From Boletus sp. NGJ (taxonomy: Eukaryota > Basidiomycota > Agaricomycetes > Boletales > Boletaceae): a DNA stretch of 64,000 nucleotides. The position numbers and the translations under genes were made by a program. Numbering within the stretch: position 1 is the first letter of the stretch; every line of letters begins with the position of its first letter. The stretch is taken from positions 124,001-188,000 of the forward strand of contig JAGTXK010000039.1 of the NCBI GenBank assembly GCA_019096195.1. The letters are read 5' to 3'. The notes under the pieces were generated by a model. It was not told the origin of the DNA. It saw only the letters and a program-made list of their open reading frames with translations, and did no database searches. Shown here piece after piece: positions 12,059 through 22,548 of this stretch.

Positions 12059-12226
12059 ATGGATTCCTTCAGCACTATCCTCTCTGCCTTCACCAGCTCC
12101 GACCATGAGGAGGTCAGCTCGTCGATTCCAGTCGAGTCCGCGGACAATTGGAACTCTACCCCAACTTCTACTGCGTCGTCGCATGAGCGTTCACTCATCG
12201 GAAGAGAGAAGGTGGCTGTGTACTGA
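12059..12226 (+). pseudogene. Mating-pheromone precursor, copy 1, CaaX frame lost
   Basis: The ATG at 12059 opens a frame almost identical to the intact precursor at 13456 for its first 30 codons (MDSFSTILSAFTSSDHEEV, then SIPVES-DNW). After the shared Asn-Trp codons this copy has 17 nt where the intact copy has 15, so the ending FYCVVA-stop (12166-12186) falls in another frame. The reading frame instead runs on to a stop at 12224-12226, giving 55 aa without a CaaX box, so the product could not be farnesylated. This is either a recently lost gene or a sequencing or assembly error; the CaaX coding bases themselves are perfectly preserved. It lies in a tandem repeat with copy 2. Confidence 0.8.
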
Positions 12227-13317
12227 CGTATTCTTTGCTATAAGTAGATCTCTTCGTGAATTCCCGTTGATTGTACATCGCTCACTCTCATTCTTAGCAC
12301 ACGCGTCATACATTCGTTTAAAATCATCATCACCACCATCGTTATTAATACCTTCATTCTTGTCATCAACCATCATACCACGTCCCGCCAAAACACAGAT
12401 ACACAGTCCTTACTACATACAAAACATTCATTCTCACCACGAGACAATAGCCCTACTTAGATAGATACACATACGATACCACCCGCGTCAGTACTGTCCA
12501 CTGGCACGTCCCGTTGCAGCGATACTTGCTGCATTCCTTGACAGACCATTCTTCGGTTTTCGGCGCACATGTATATTCGCTTGTCCGTAAATATACTACT
12601 TTTGACCTTCGATCTGGTAATGTATAGTTGGCCTGGGATCAGGGAAACACGTGGGGACAAACGGAATTTGTATACTTGACTGTGCGAAGTGTGCATGTGA
12701 ATCATACCTCGTGAGGTGTTTCTGCTAGTGGTATTTCGCACACGAGGCCGATGCCACCTCAGTCGCGTTCGTTAGCGGGAGAAACAGTCTACAAGATGCT
12801 AGGCCGTCAAATCAGTGGTTAGTGAGACCACAAATGCGGTGAAGCTGAGATCTCCTTGAACAAGCGCTCGAACGAAACAGTCAGAACATTTGTAAGTACA
12901 TAAAGAACCTTGTTATAGGAGGCTTAATGACATCATGATTGACGTCTTGCAGATACGGTGACATTGTTCACGCCTGACGGATTGATTCACGGTGTGTTGG
13001 GCCGACTATTGAAACGCCGTTCGATGTCCTATGGGATGTCCCCGCGCCGGGGGGGAGGGGGTTCGTTGTCGTTGTCGGTCGCTTGTAAATGATTATATTA
13101 TGGTGTTACAATGTTTTCTTCACCGGCAGGCAGGATGATATGGCCCCGTATCGGGTGATGCCACGGATGTGGCGCAGACGCCGTTATAAGTATGTTTTTG
13201 GTTTTGACATTGGAGTAAGCCAGAGACTCGTGCTTGCGCCGCTACCGAGACCTAGTAGGCACCTGGCCGCCTGACACTCTGACATGGGATTCGCCGTTAT
13301 CAGTATAGGAGACTCGT

Positions 13318-13324
13318 TATAAAA
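13318..13324 (+). promoter_or_regulatory. TATA box of pheromone-precursor copy 2
   Basis: TATAAAA lies 138 bp before the ATG at 13456, in the same sequence context as the box of copy 1 at 11928-11934. Confidence 0.6.
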
Positions 13325-13455
13325 TGCTGACGAGAGTACCGTTCTCCCTCCAGCTTCAAAGACAATTGTCTCCTCGTCTTCTCGCCCTCTCCCACATCGA
13401 CACCTTGCTTGCTTTCGCCTCACGTGCCCTCTATAAATCATCATCCCCGTCAGAC

Positions 13456-13581
13456 ATGGATTCCTTCAGCACCATCCTCTCTGCCTTCACCAGCTCCGAC
13501 CATGAGGAGGTCACCTCGTCGATTCCAGTCAAGTCCGAGAATAATTGGGGCGCTGGCTCCCTGTACTGCGTCGTCGCATGA
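13456..13581 (+). CDS. Farnesylated mating-pheromone precursor (CaaX, CVVA)
   Basis: A 41-codon gene without intron. It starts MDSFSTILSAFTSSD, the MD(S/T)F(S/T) opening typical of Agaricomycete B-locus pheromone precursors, and ends SLYCVVA-stop, a canonical CaaX box. In this family the Cys is farnesylated, the last three residues are removed, the Cys is carboxymethylated and the N-terminal part is cut off, leaving a lipopeptide of roughly 10-14 residues that activates STE3-type receptors of compatible mates. Here a cut after the charged Lys-Ser-Glu (residues 26-28) would leave about NNWGAGSLYC; that site is inferred. The upstream in-frame ATG at 13324 is unlikely because it overlaps the TATA box. 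No STE3-like receptor is visible in the window. Confidence 0.92.
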   Translation: MDSFSTILSAFTSSDHEEVTSSIPVKSENNWGAGSLYCVVA

Positions 13582-14175
13582 GTGTTCACTCATTGGACTC
13601 GCGGGAAGAGATTGGTGGCTGTACACTGACGTATTCATTATTGCAAGTAGATCTATTCGCGAATTCCCGTTGATTGTACATCGCTCACCTGCGCTATTCT
13701 CATACTTAAGCATCGTACGTGTCATACACACGTTTAACATCATCATTATCATCGCCATCATACCACGACCCATTGCAGCGATACTTGCTGCATTCCTTGG
13801 GAGACCATTCTTCGATTTTCGGCGCACATGTATCCAAGAGTTGTACGATATAATTTGACCTTCGACCTGTTGATGTATTAGTAGTTAGCTTTACGAAGAT
13901 CTGGTAAACACGTGGGGGAAAATGCAATTTGTATACTTGACTGTGCGAAGTGTGCATGTTTAAGAATCTACCTCGTGAGGTGTTTCTGCTAGTAAGATTA
14001 ATATTTCGCACACGAGGTCGACGTCAGCTCAATCACATTCGTTAGCGGGAGAAACAGATGCTAGGCCGTCAAACCACTGGTTAGTGAGACCACAATCAAT
14101 TGCATGCGGTGAAGCTGAGATCTCCTTGAACGAGCGCTCGAACGAAGCAGTCAGAACATTTGTAAGTACATCGCT

Positions 14176-16128
14176 CACGATAAAAGCCAGCCTAAACGTA
14201 CGAGATCAAAATCATCATTTGGTTTGGTTGAGTGGAATGGGAGTAACGTACATCTGTTCGCTTAACTGTACGTCCACGAGCATAAAGAAACATCATCTCT
14301 TTGTGTTAGTCCGAGTTATATTGGTAATAACAGCGGTCAGGAACGATATACAGTCACCCGATGAGATCGCAGGCGTAGGATCACATTTCGTGTGTTTCTC
14401 CTAGTGTCATTTCGCACGAGGCCGATGTGACCTCAGTCGCGTTCGCTAGCAAAGGCTTGAAGCGACAAGTTCACACAGAAAGCGCCGAACTGACAGTAGA
14501 ATTGGGTATTTGAAAACGATCACATGAGTCGAGCCTCGGGCCCGTTCGGAAGCAGGGCCTCCGGTTGTGTCCGTTTCGTGGATTCCTACCGTTTGGAAAA
14601 CGGACCGTCCGACGGGCGTGTTCAGCGGCCTATTTCGTTTCAAAACAACTGTCCCAAGTATGTACTGTCGTTCACTTACCTGGCGTGCTATATCTGCTTC
14701 CACTATCATTTTAGTAATGGTCTGAAAATCTCAGCCTACTACTCAAGCTCCCAGTGGCGGCCTGTAGTGATAACATGAGGCAAGATACTCCGAACGAGAC
14801 GGCTCGTCGTAATGCCAAGTGGAACCTCACAGGCGATGGAACACTTCTTGATGTCTTGAATTGCATCGTATTCCTGGATCCAATTGAAGGTCCAGGTCTC
14901 AAATTCGAAAGTGTGTGATGTGATGTACGGGTTGATGCTACCTGTGACTGTTGTGTGACTACTGTGACATAGGCAGTGACAAATAGTACAACCTTCGTGT
15001 CGGCTCGCTGGATCGTCCGTTTGCAAATGATACAGTAGGGAACTCAAAATGGAACGAAACGGACGCAAATGAGGGCCGTCGGAGGGGCCAGTCTCCAGCT
15101 ACTTATACACGTTCTTATGGTAGCACGAGTGCATGCATGACGTTCAAGCGTTCAGCTGACACGTTGGAACAACAACCCAGGCTGCCCAACCTTCAGAGTT
15201 CCTGTGTGTTGGTTCAGCGGTCCAAGGCTGAGCGCTGAGGCCGTATGGGTCTATCGTCGTCGATCTCGTTTCATGAGATATCAAAGTCGGCGAAGACGTA
15301 TGTCAATCCTGTCATGATCATGAGTGACATCCATACTGAGTAGATTGATCAGGAGTCATACACGACTCGGAAAACCTGGCCAAGATTCGAGCTCCTTGAA
15401 GAATAGAATCTCGGGTACGTCGAATCGGAGGAATGGAGTGCCGGCTGCCGTAAAGTTAAAAGTTAGTGGCGTATTATAAAGCATGATATCTGCTATGTTC
15501 ACCGCAACTTGATGGGATTTCCTCGCATTCGAAGCGATGTATCCCCGCTCAAGCGACGACGTCAGTTCCGTTCAATACCCGCTGACTTGGGCCAAGCACA
15601 GCATCACCCTCGGTATGTCGGACCTATCAGGTCATCCATGCATAAAATGCGAGGCACATTTTACGAGTGATCTGTGAGATGCCTTGAGGATTCGACGGTC
15701 GATTTTCGTGCTAAATTACAACCCTGAATGCAGCATGGCCGCCAGCAAGGAATCAAAATGACAGCCTGACTGTTGCCTAGAGCTGCTCAGTTCGTGGTTC
15801 CTCGTCTATCTGACCGAGCTTGGTCATCGTCCGGGTCGGTTTTAAGTCGTCAGCCAGTTTAGTAGTTAGTCCTTTGCGATCGGGCACTGCAGGGGAGTGA
15901 CGATACGATGGCGTTGCAAGGCACGGCCGACTCCGATTCGAAATTTTAAATACGTACTACTCCGGATCAGGTTGGCATCGCCCCGAATCGGCTTAGAACC
16001 TGTGGCCCGAATGGCGTATAAAACTAGAGCTCCGGCGTGCTATTTACCTAGCCTTCTTAATCCCCTTGGCTCACCTGCAGCGCAGCCCGCCATCTAACTT
16101 CCCCCCAGCGGAAGAAAGTAAAAGTGCC
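14176..16128. other. Long intergenic region between pheromone repeat and MFS gene
   Basis: About 1.95 kb without a supportable gene. It holds the partial third repeat (14393-14450) and a loose inverted pair around the word GTCCGTTTCGT (14569-14579 and its complement at about 15053-15063), which could be the remains of a small inverted-repeat element. The last 110 bp form the MFS promoter with TATAAAA at 16017-16023. Confidence 0.45.
16017..16023 (+). promoter_or_regulatory. TATA box of the MFS transporter gene
   Basis: TATAAAA lies 106 bp before the ATG at 16129. Confidence 0.5.
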
Positions 16129-18360
16129 ATGGAACACGACTCCGACGCTATTGACGCCATTAAACTTGACCGCAAGCTCGGTCATTCACCAATCCAGGAA
16201 ATCATACACGAGAAACATGCTGCTCACCCTCCGTCGCCCCAGCACAGTCTGGCACGTTCCATCGCCATTGTGGCAACGTGCACCGCTGCCATGGTCGTCA
16301 ACGTTCGTCTCCTCGTCTATTGGTATCGTTTCGCTCGCTGATGGTTCAGTAGACTTCAAATGCAACTTCGGTCTCGATGTCTCTCCCAAACATCAGCAAG
16401 GCAATCGACATCCCAGAAAACCAACTGCAATGGCTGATCACTGCATATTCTCTGAGTTCTGTCAGTCCATACTACACATGGTCGTGCTCCCATTCTCACG
16501 CTATTCTAGGGATGTCTACTTTTATTTTTCGGGCGTCTTGCGGATCTCTACGGCCGCAAGAGGGGTTTCTTGGTTGGCATGAGTTTTCAAATGGTTTTCG
16601 CAATTGGTTTAGGATTTGCAACGAGTAGGTCACCCACATGATCTTTGCCGCCCATATTTATACACTGCCATTGTTAGATGGTATCACACTGGATGTTCTC
16701 CGGGGTTTCCAGGGTATGGGCGCTGCCGCCGCAATTCCATCTGCTGTGCGTTACCTCGCCTTTCTTATTCCAGACAAAGCGTGATCCTCATGACGGCATA
16801 TTCCAGCTGGGTATCTTGGCTCATTCGTTCCCTCCCTCGCGCGCGCGATCCATCGCCTTCGCGACTTTCGCCGCCGGTGCCCCTGTCGGTGGTGCTTTCG
16901 GTAACATTATTGGAGGCGTCCTCACCCAAATTAGCCCGTATGTATGTTTTTCCCACGAACAACGCAGTGCCTGATATGTGTTGCTTAGGGAGCACTGGCG
17001 TTCACCGTTTTTCTTAGCTGCGGGTTTATCAGCATTATGTGTACTGGGTGCCCTAACCTCATTCGATCATGACAAACTTTCGCCGGAAGCCGATGCACGG
17101 GTGGACTGGATTGGCGCAATATTGGTCACTTCTGGTTTGGTGCTAATCGTGTTTGTCCTTGGTCAAGCTCCAACTGTAGGCTGGAAAACTCCCTGTATGT
17201 ACCATTTCCTACCTGTTCTAAATAACGTCTCACATCCTGATTCACGTCAGATATAATCACTTTGTTGATCATCGGAGTGATATTTGTGGGCATTTTCATT
17301 GCCTGGGAGCATCATCTGGAGAGTTCCGCCACTGGCCCCGATAAGCCGAAGTCGTTCTGGACGCCACCACCCCTTATGAAGCCGTCAATATGGGGACGAG
17401 CCAAGGGTCGGATGGCCGTGATACTTCTAATCGCATTCCTAAACTGGGCTGGCTTCATTGCTTGGACATTCTGGGTTCAGGTATGTCCTAGTTCACCGTG
17501 CGATACCGCGAAGATACTAACGTATCGCATGTTCAGCTGTTCTACCAAAGTTACCTTGGCCTTACGCCTGTACACGCGATGCTCCGATTTATACCCATGT
17601 TCGTCATGGGTGTTCTCTGCAACTTTTTTGTCGCCATGGTGGTTGCAAAACTTCCTCTTGTGGTATTTGTTGGTGAGACAGATTTCTTAATTCCGGTCGT
17701 TTGGGATGCATGACTGATGACCAACGTCGTTGTTCTCCAGTGTTGGGCACTGTTATCACGGGATCTGCTTGCGTCTTGTTTGCGCTCATCGACCCGTCGG
17801 CTACATTCTGGGCTTTCGCGTTCCCATCCACTGTTATGGTCGTGTTCGGAGCCGACTTTGTGTACTCCGTCGGCACTATCTTTGTTGCGAAGATCGTATT
17901 CCCGCATGAGCAAAGTCTTGCGGGAGGACTATTCCAGACCATGACTCAGGTGAGAGCTAGAAATATCTATCGTCTCATGTCAAGTTATCATTGGATCGAC
18001 GGAATTGCTGACCCACACCCACGATCTATAGATCGGAACAGCGTTTGGTCTTACGGTTTCCACGATAGTGTTCAATAGTGCCGTGAACACAGAGTCGGCC
18101 AAGCTCGATGTGGCGGTGACTGATCCGCCAGCGCAACTGCAAGGTTACAGATCTGCCCAATGGACCGCTGCTGCTTTCCCGTTCCTCGGTATGTATTTTA
18201 TGTTTTATTGTTTCTTTGCAATGGGCTGACTTGATTCACGCTAGCCGCCATACTAGCAGTTATTTTCTTGCGAAACGTCGGCGTCGTAGGACATAGAAAG
18301 CACGAGGAAGATCCATTTGAACAGACGATTACTGAACAACAAGCGGATGCGGAACCCTAG
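16129..18360 (+). CDS. Major facilitator superfamily transporter (DHA2-like, 14 TM), 11 exons
   Basis: Predicted 549-aa plasma-membrane proton-coupled exporter, probably for drugs or metabolites. Exons read by eye: 16129-16302, 16353-16460, 16510-16624, 16678-16745, 16807-16937, 16989-17194, 17251-17480, 17537-17672, 17741-17949, 18032-18188, 18245-18360; all joins keep one frame. Family signatures: MSLPNISKAIDIPENQLQWL with AYSLSS (helix 2), GRLADLYGRKRGFLVG (the MFS loop 2-3 motif), ITLDVLRGFQGMGAAAAIPS (helix 4) and RARSIAFATFAAGAPVGGAFG (helix 5, the G-rich antiporter motif). Later exons give WIGAILVTSGLVL and NWAGFIAWTFWVQLFYQ, as in basidiomycete DHA2 proteins. The acidic cytoplasmic tail ends ADAEP. 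The substrate cannot be read from sequence. No frame break was found, so the gene looks intact. Confidence 0.9.
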
Positions 18361-19914
18361 ATAACAGGATTGGTCCTAATGACCATCCGGCTAAGATCAA
18401 GTTCTTCACTCTCGCATTCACAGGACGTGTTCTACCCATCTCAACCTACACACTATTCTCCTGCATGACATTGACGTCGTCCTGGTTACCAAGGTTATCT
18501 AATCTTCTGCATACGAAGAGCTATGAAGGGACATGGACCTTTCAGCTATAACACATAAATTCCGCATGCACGCCATTCGTCTTGCATATTTCACACTCGC
18601 ATCGTTTTTCTCCGTTTCGTCCTGTTTCCAGTTCTTCACACAAATGGGCAGAACCTTGAAGAGCTAATTAAACGGCCCTCAACGACCATAACTTATTGTT
18701 TATTCGCCCCCTCTTGTTTACCTTTCGACCCTGTTGATCACGTGTTGGTGTGTCCGCGTGGGCTCGGCTTTACTTCGCCCTTACCCCAATATTTATGCAT
18801 TTTATTATTTTTCTTGCTCGGTGGATGAATCGGGCGGAGGAGCGAGGATGAGGACAAAAAAGGATATATGGCTTCGATCGTGACTAATTTAAGTGTACTG
18901 TACCAAATATATTGTCGATGGCAGATGGGTTCTACGTTTCTTGTCAGTAGACTCAACTTCTGTCGAACACCTATGATAGGCGAACACATGTGTTCGATGA
19001 ATTGGGCTGCCTGGCGTAGTAGATGTGCCTGTTATGTGAGCCTGGAATTTGACTTGGGGACCTTGGGCGGCCGCCGTGGCTTTGAAAGCTAGCCGAGCAT
19101 GCATGTACCTGTTCCGATTAGGCGCGCCCTGCCTCATGTTCCGTGCGGTGGGATACGAACTACCACTCGTGCGCAGATATTATTCTCACTGCACATACTC
19201 CAAGGATAACGCTGAACTAGTGGTACGCGTGTTGTCCTGCCAGGCTCAACGGAGGGTTTTAATGCGTTCACGTGCGCGCAGTGTCGAACTGTGTGCTCGG
19301 GCGGTGTATGTACCGATCGACTCGGATCATGTAGGGATGGAAGATTGCATTTACCATGACATGATTTCCAGGGGCGCAGCTTACACAGGTTAACTTGGCC
19401 TCCAAGTCCGGTGGTTCGGGTTGGAATCGAGTCTGCGACGGTTCGGGTTGTAGCGAGTGTAAGACTACAGGAATGTAAGTAAAGTCTATAAGTCTGTGTA
19501 GAAAGGATGTCTTACCTCAGTTGACTATGACAAGCAACTGAGGTAAAGGCGGAACGTGATTAAGTAAGCCATAACGACCATATACGGTAATCAAACTCCA
19601 ACACGGGTTCTACATGATAATTTATCAGCCCACACAAGTGAGCTCGCCGTTTGATTTTTCGAGTGATGCGCGCTCCGTGGTAATTACCATGTCCCCCTCC
19701 GCGTAGCGTTTTGTTTCACCTGCTCCGCGCCGCACGTCACGGTTTTAATATTCCTGTATGACGTGTACGACATCGGGAAATCTATGATTTTTTGAGATAG
19801 AATCGGCAGTGGAAAGTCTCTCAAGAACAAATCAACATACTTCATGTGATACGTCCCTCATAATAGTCGGTCAGGTTATGATGTGAGCTAGGACAAAAAA
19901 ATAAATAAATAGAA
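18361..19914. other. Intergenic, MFS gene to tRNA-Arg
   Basis: About 1.55 kb without a gene I can support. One open frame of 114 codons at 19049-19393 (+) shows no domain, no splice context and no conserved look, so I treat it as chance. Confidence 0.4.
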
Positions 19915-19986
19915 TGACCACCGCAGGGGTCGAACCTGCAATCTCCTGATTCGTAGTCAGACGCGATGCCATTTCGCCAGGCGGCC
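19915..19986 (-). tRNA. tRNA-Arg (anticodon ACG)
   Basis: On the minus strand a 72-nt cloverleaf can be drawn: acceptor GGCCGCC pairs with GGTGGTC, the D arm is GCGAAATGGC, the anticodon stem CTGA/TCAG encloses CTACGAA (anticodon ACG), and the T arm carries GGTTCGACCCC. There is no intron. The discriminator base is A. Confidence 0.93.
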
Positions 19987-20424
19987 GATATCATCTCGAG
20001 GTGATCGACAGATATCGATATCTTTTCTGAGCCTTCTGGACATGGGATCGAATCTGGCGACGTTTCGTTTCGTTTCGGGGGACTTGAAGCTTGAAATTTC
20101 AGTTCCCCAGTTCACGAACGGTGCGGATGAAGACGGGAGAGATAGACGGTTTACTTCATAGATGGGTTGGTCACCAGACTAGCTGGGATCAGCCAACGTA
20201 CGGGTACGCTTCCGGATGGTAGATTCCCCACTCACGCGTCATCCTTTGGGAAAACCATGGATTGCCAAATCTGACGACTACTGCGTCATACCACGTGATA
20301 AATATCCTTTCTTTTTATACGCTCAATTTGCGCTCAATTATCTCCTGTGCCGTTTGCTCCCTCCCCCATCTGTCGCCCATAACCAGCCCAATTCACCTTT
20401 ATAGGACTCTCGTCATTCATTGAA
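19987..20424. other. Intergenic, tRNA-Arg to next gene
   Basis: No gene is seen. Pyrimidine-rich sequence before 20425 is consistent with a promoter and 5' UTR. Confidence 0.4.
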
Positions 20425-22155
20425 ATGAGTGCCCGACAGGCCTTTATACCACGTACGCCGTCCTGTGCGCCGTCGTCTGAACCCCACCCACAGCCGACAG
20501 ACGCGTTCGAGAGGGACGGGGACAGAGACATGCTTGCCAACGGGAACGGCAAAGCGCGATCAATCACTGCCTTCTTGGGTCAGAAGCGAGGCACCGGAAC
20601 TGACACTGCGTTGCAAGGAGCAGGACCGACACAAGGACCAGGTCTTGGACGAGCGAATACGCGTACGAACAGGCGGAGCTTTGAGGGAATTCGGAGGCCT
20701 GAGATGATACCGATGTCGATTATACCATATCCGGCGACAACAGAACAACTCGATGCGGGAGGGAAGCAGCCTGGGGTTGGGCAAACCCCGAGGAAGACCG
20801 TGGGGCCAGGAGCATTTGATTTTCCGAGGCCGATGACACCGTTGTCTGCGCCGAGGGGTATCAAGAAGGGATTCGGGATTTTCACGGAGAGCCAAGAGGA
20901 CGAGGCAACACCGAATGGGAACGCTCACGGGAGCGGCGTCGTGTTTATGGGACCTGGGGGTGAGATGGGAGTGCGCCTTGGCACTGGGACTGGATATATG
21001 CGCGCGTTTGAGGGGTCTGGGGGTGCTGGGAGTGCAGGTGGGGTACAGTCGAGCTTGGAGTGTGACATCGTTGCGCCGGTACCTGGGTATGCGCTTGGAG
21101 GACTTGGCGCAAACCCGGAGAACGCAGGGTCCGAGGTCAATGGAATATTTGCGCGTTCGTCGAGGTCCTTGGATGCAATGATCGAGGCAGAGGTAGGTAT
21201 GGAAAGGAACAACGATTCGCAGAGGAGCTTTGGGGGGGCGAAACGCAGGATGCATCGCGAGGACATGGAAGGAAACGGAAGATATACTGACGATGGCCAT
21301 CAGCCCCAGGGATCCGCAAAGAGAATGAAACAAGTGCAATATGATCCGAATGTAAGTGACTTGTCCGCGGACTTTGAGAATTTCTTGTCCCTGTTGCATG
21401 ATCACGGATAACACTAGGAATACTTTCCGATTTCGAGTCCTCATATTCCGCCGACGCCTGGACCACCGACTTCATCTGTCGACGCGCTGGACCCTTCCTT
21501 GATAGCGGGTTCACTATTCGAGAACATGGAAGGATTTGTCAACCTTGAGGAGATCGAGGCAGACTGGAAGCGATGGAGAGAATGCACGAGAGAGGAATGG
21601 TTGAAAGGTGCTGATGGTGAGCTCTCCGAATTCTGATCCAGTGAGGCTTATATGTTGGGCAGAAATCGCTCAGGATTACACGGAGATATTGAACATGGTG
21701 CGCAATGCCAACCTAACGCTCGTGTCCGATCATTTATATTGTCCTTGTTGGTGACAAAGGTCAAGGATCACATGACGTAAGTGTCTGCAATGCGTCTCAT
21801 TTAACCGCAGCGGTGCTGATCTACGGTGCAGGGAAAAGGTCTTGGCGTATGCGAGCATGATATCGTCGGTTGAAGAAAGACGAACGGAAGTGAATCGCAA
21901 TATCGAGATCATCCAAAGAAAAGGTAATATCGTCCGGGAGAATATCTCGAAACTGGGAACGCAGAAGTGATGTATGGGGTGGCGATCCCAAGTGCTAGTG
22001 AGGTTTCAGTCGTCGCCAAAACCGCATCGAGGGAATTTGAACGACTGGAAGGATGGAATTGGACAGACGCAGTCGTGTATTTTCTGTTGCACACGCTGCC
22101 TTTGTTGCTTGCACTGCGCTGTTTTCTTAATGCCCCAAGGCAAACGAAGAGTTGA
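20425..22155 (+). CDS. Tail-anchored protein with acidic/coiled C-terminal region, unknown function
   Basis: Predicted 486 aa in six exons: 20425-21351, 21418-21616, 21663-21697, 21760-21776, 21832-21923, 21965-22155; total length is a multiple of three and every intron is GT-AG. The 17-nt fourth exon (VKDHMT) is unusually small and the last intron only 41 bp. Residues 1-310 are low-complexity, rich in Gly, Pro and Arg. A helical segment follows (NLEEIEADWKRWRECTREEW, then AQDYTEILNMVKDHMTEKV and VEERRTEVNRNIEII), ending in one hydrophobic helix (AVVYFLLHTLPLLLALRCFL) and a short basic tail, which suggests a tail-anchored membrane protein facing the cytosol. The helical part weakly recalls the fungal ECM11 C-terminal domain, but I would not assign it. 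A frame without the last intron would instead stop at 21968 (GTQK-stop). Confidence 0.7.
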
Positions 22156-22548
22156 GTGGATCACCGAGGAAGGATAAAATCAGTGCACGTGACAAACGAA
22201 CCGCGTCGGCTCTTTTGTTCCCACAGTCACTTGCTCTCATCTCTCTCGGCCCTCTTTTCCACTCTGCTGTTCTTTGCTCTCTTTCCTCGCGGTCACCAAC
22301 GTTTCTAACGAATTTTCTACCCCAATATCACTGACTTGTCAGGTTTGTGACTGCTTTCTTTTGATCCGGCATATCTAAACCCAGTTTGCTTCCCTCTGCA
22401 GAGTCCACACATTCCCTCGTCTACTTCACCATTCGCAAACGGTCCTGTACACCTAGGCCGTTCGCACTGTCCAATATCATCTGGTATATTATATCCATTT
22501 GTGCTCTTATCTCTCTTTGCGCCACCACGCTATCACTTGCCACTCGAG
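22156..22548. other. Intergenic / promoter of the Ser/Thr-rich membrane protein
   Basis: About 390 bp of pyrimidine-rich sequence (CT stretches at 22225-22300), typical of strong fungal promoters and 5' UTRs. No gene is seen. Confidence 0.4.

Larger units (their letters stand above)
11840..14175 (+). repeat. Tandem repeat of about 1 kb carrying the two pheromone genes
   Basis: Unit 1 (about 11850-12905) and unit 2 (about 13250-14175) share the promoter, the pheromone gene, a downstream block (12512 onward matches 13771 onward) and a distal block (12779-12905 matches 14055-14175). Shared blocks are separated by stretches of unequal length, and unit 1 is followed by about 345 bp (12906-13250) not found in unit 2. 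A third partial match of the distal part lies at about 14393-14450. The arrangement shows a tandem duplication of the pheromone gene with its flanks. Confidence 0.82.

Noticed and set aside
20560-21444. Minus-strand open frame of 294 codons
   Set aside because: It is antisense to the first exons of the tail-anchored protein gene and shows no domain or splice signals; a by-product of Gly/Pro-rich codons on the other strand.
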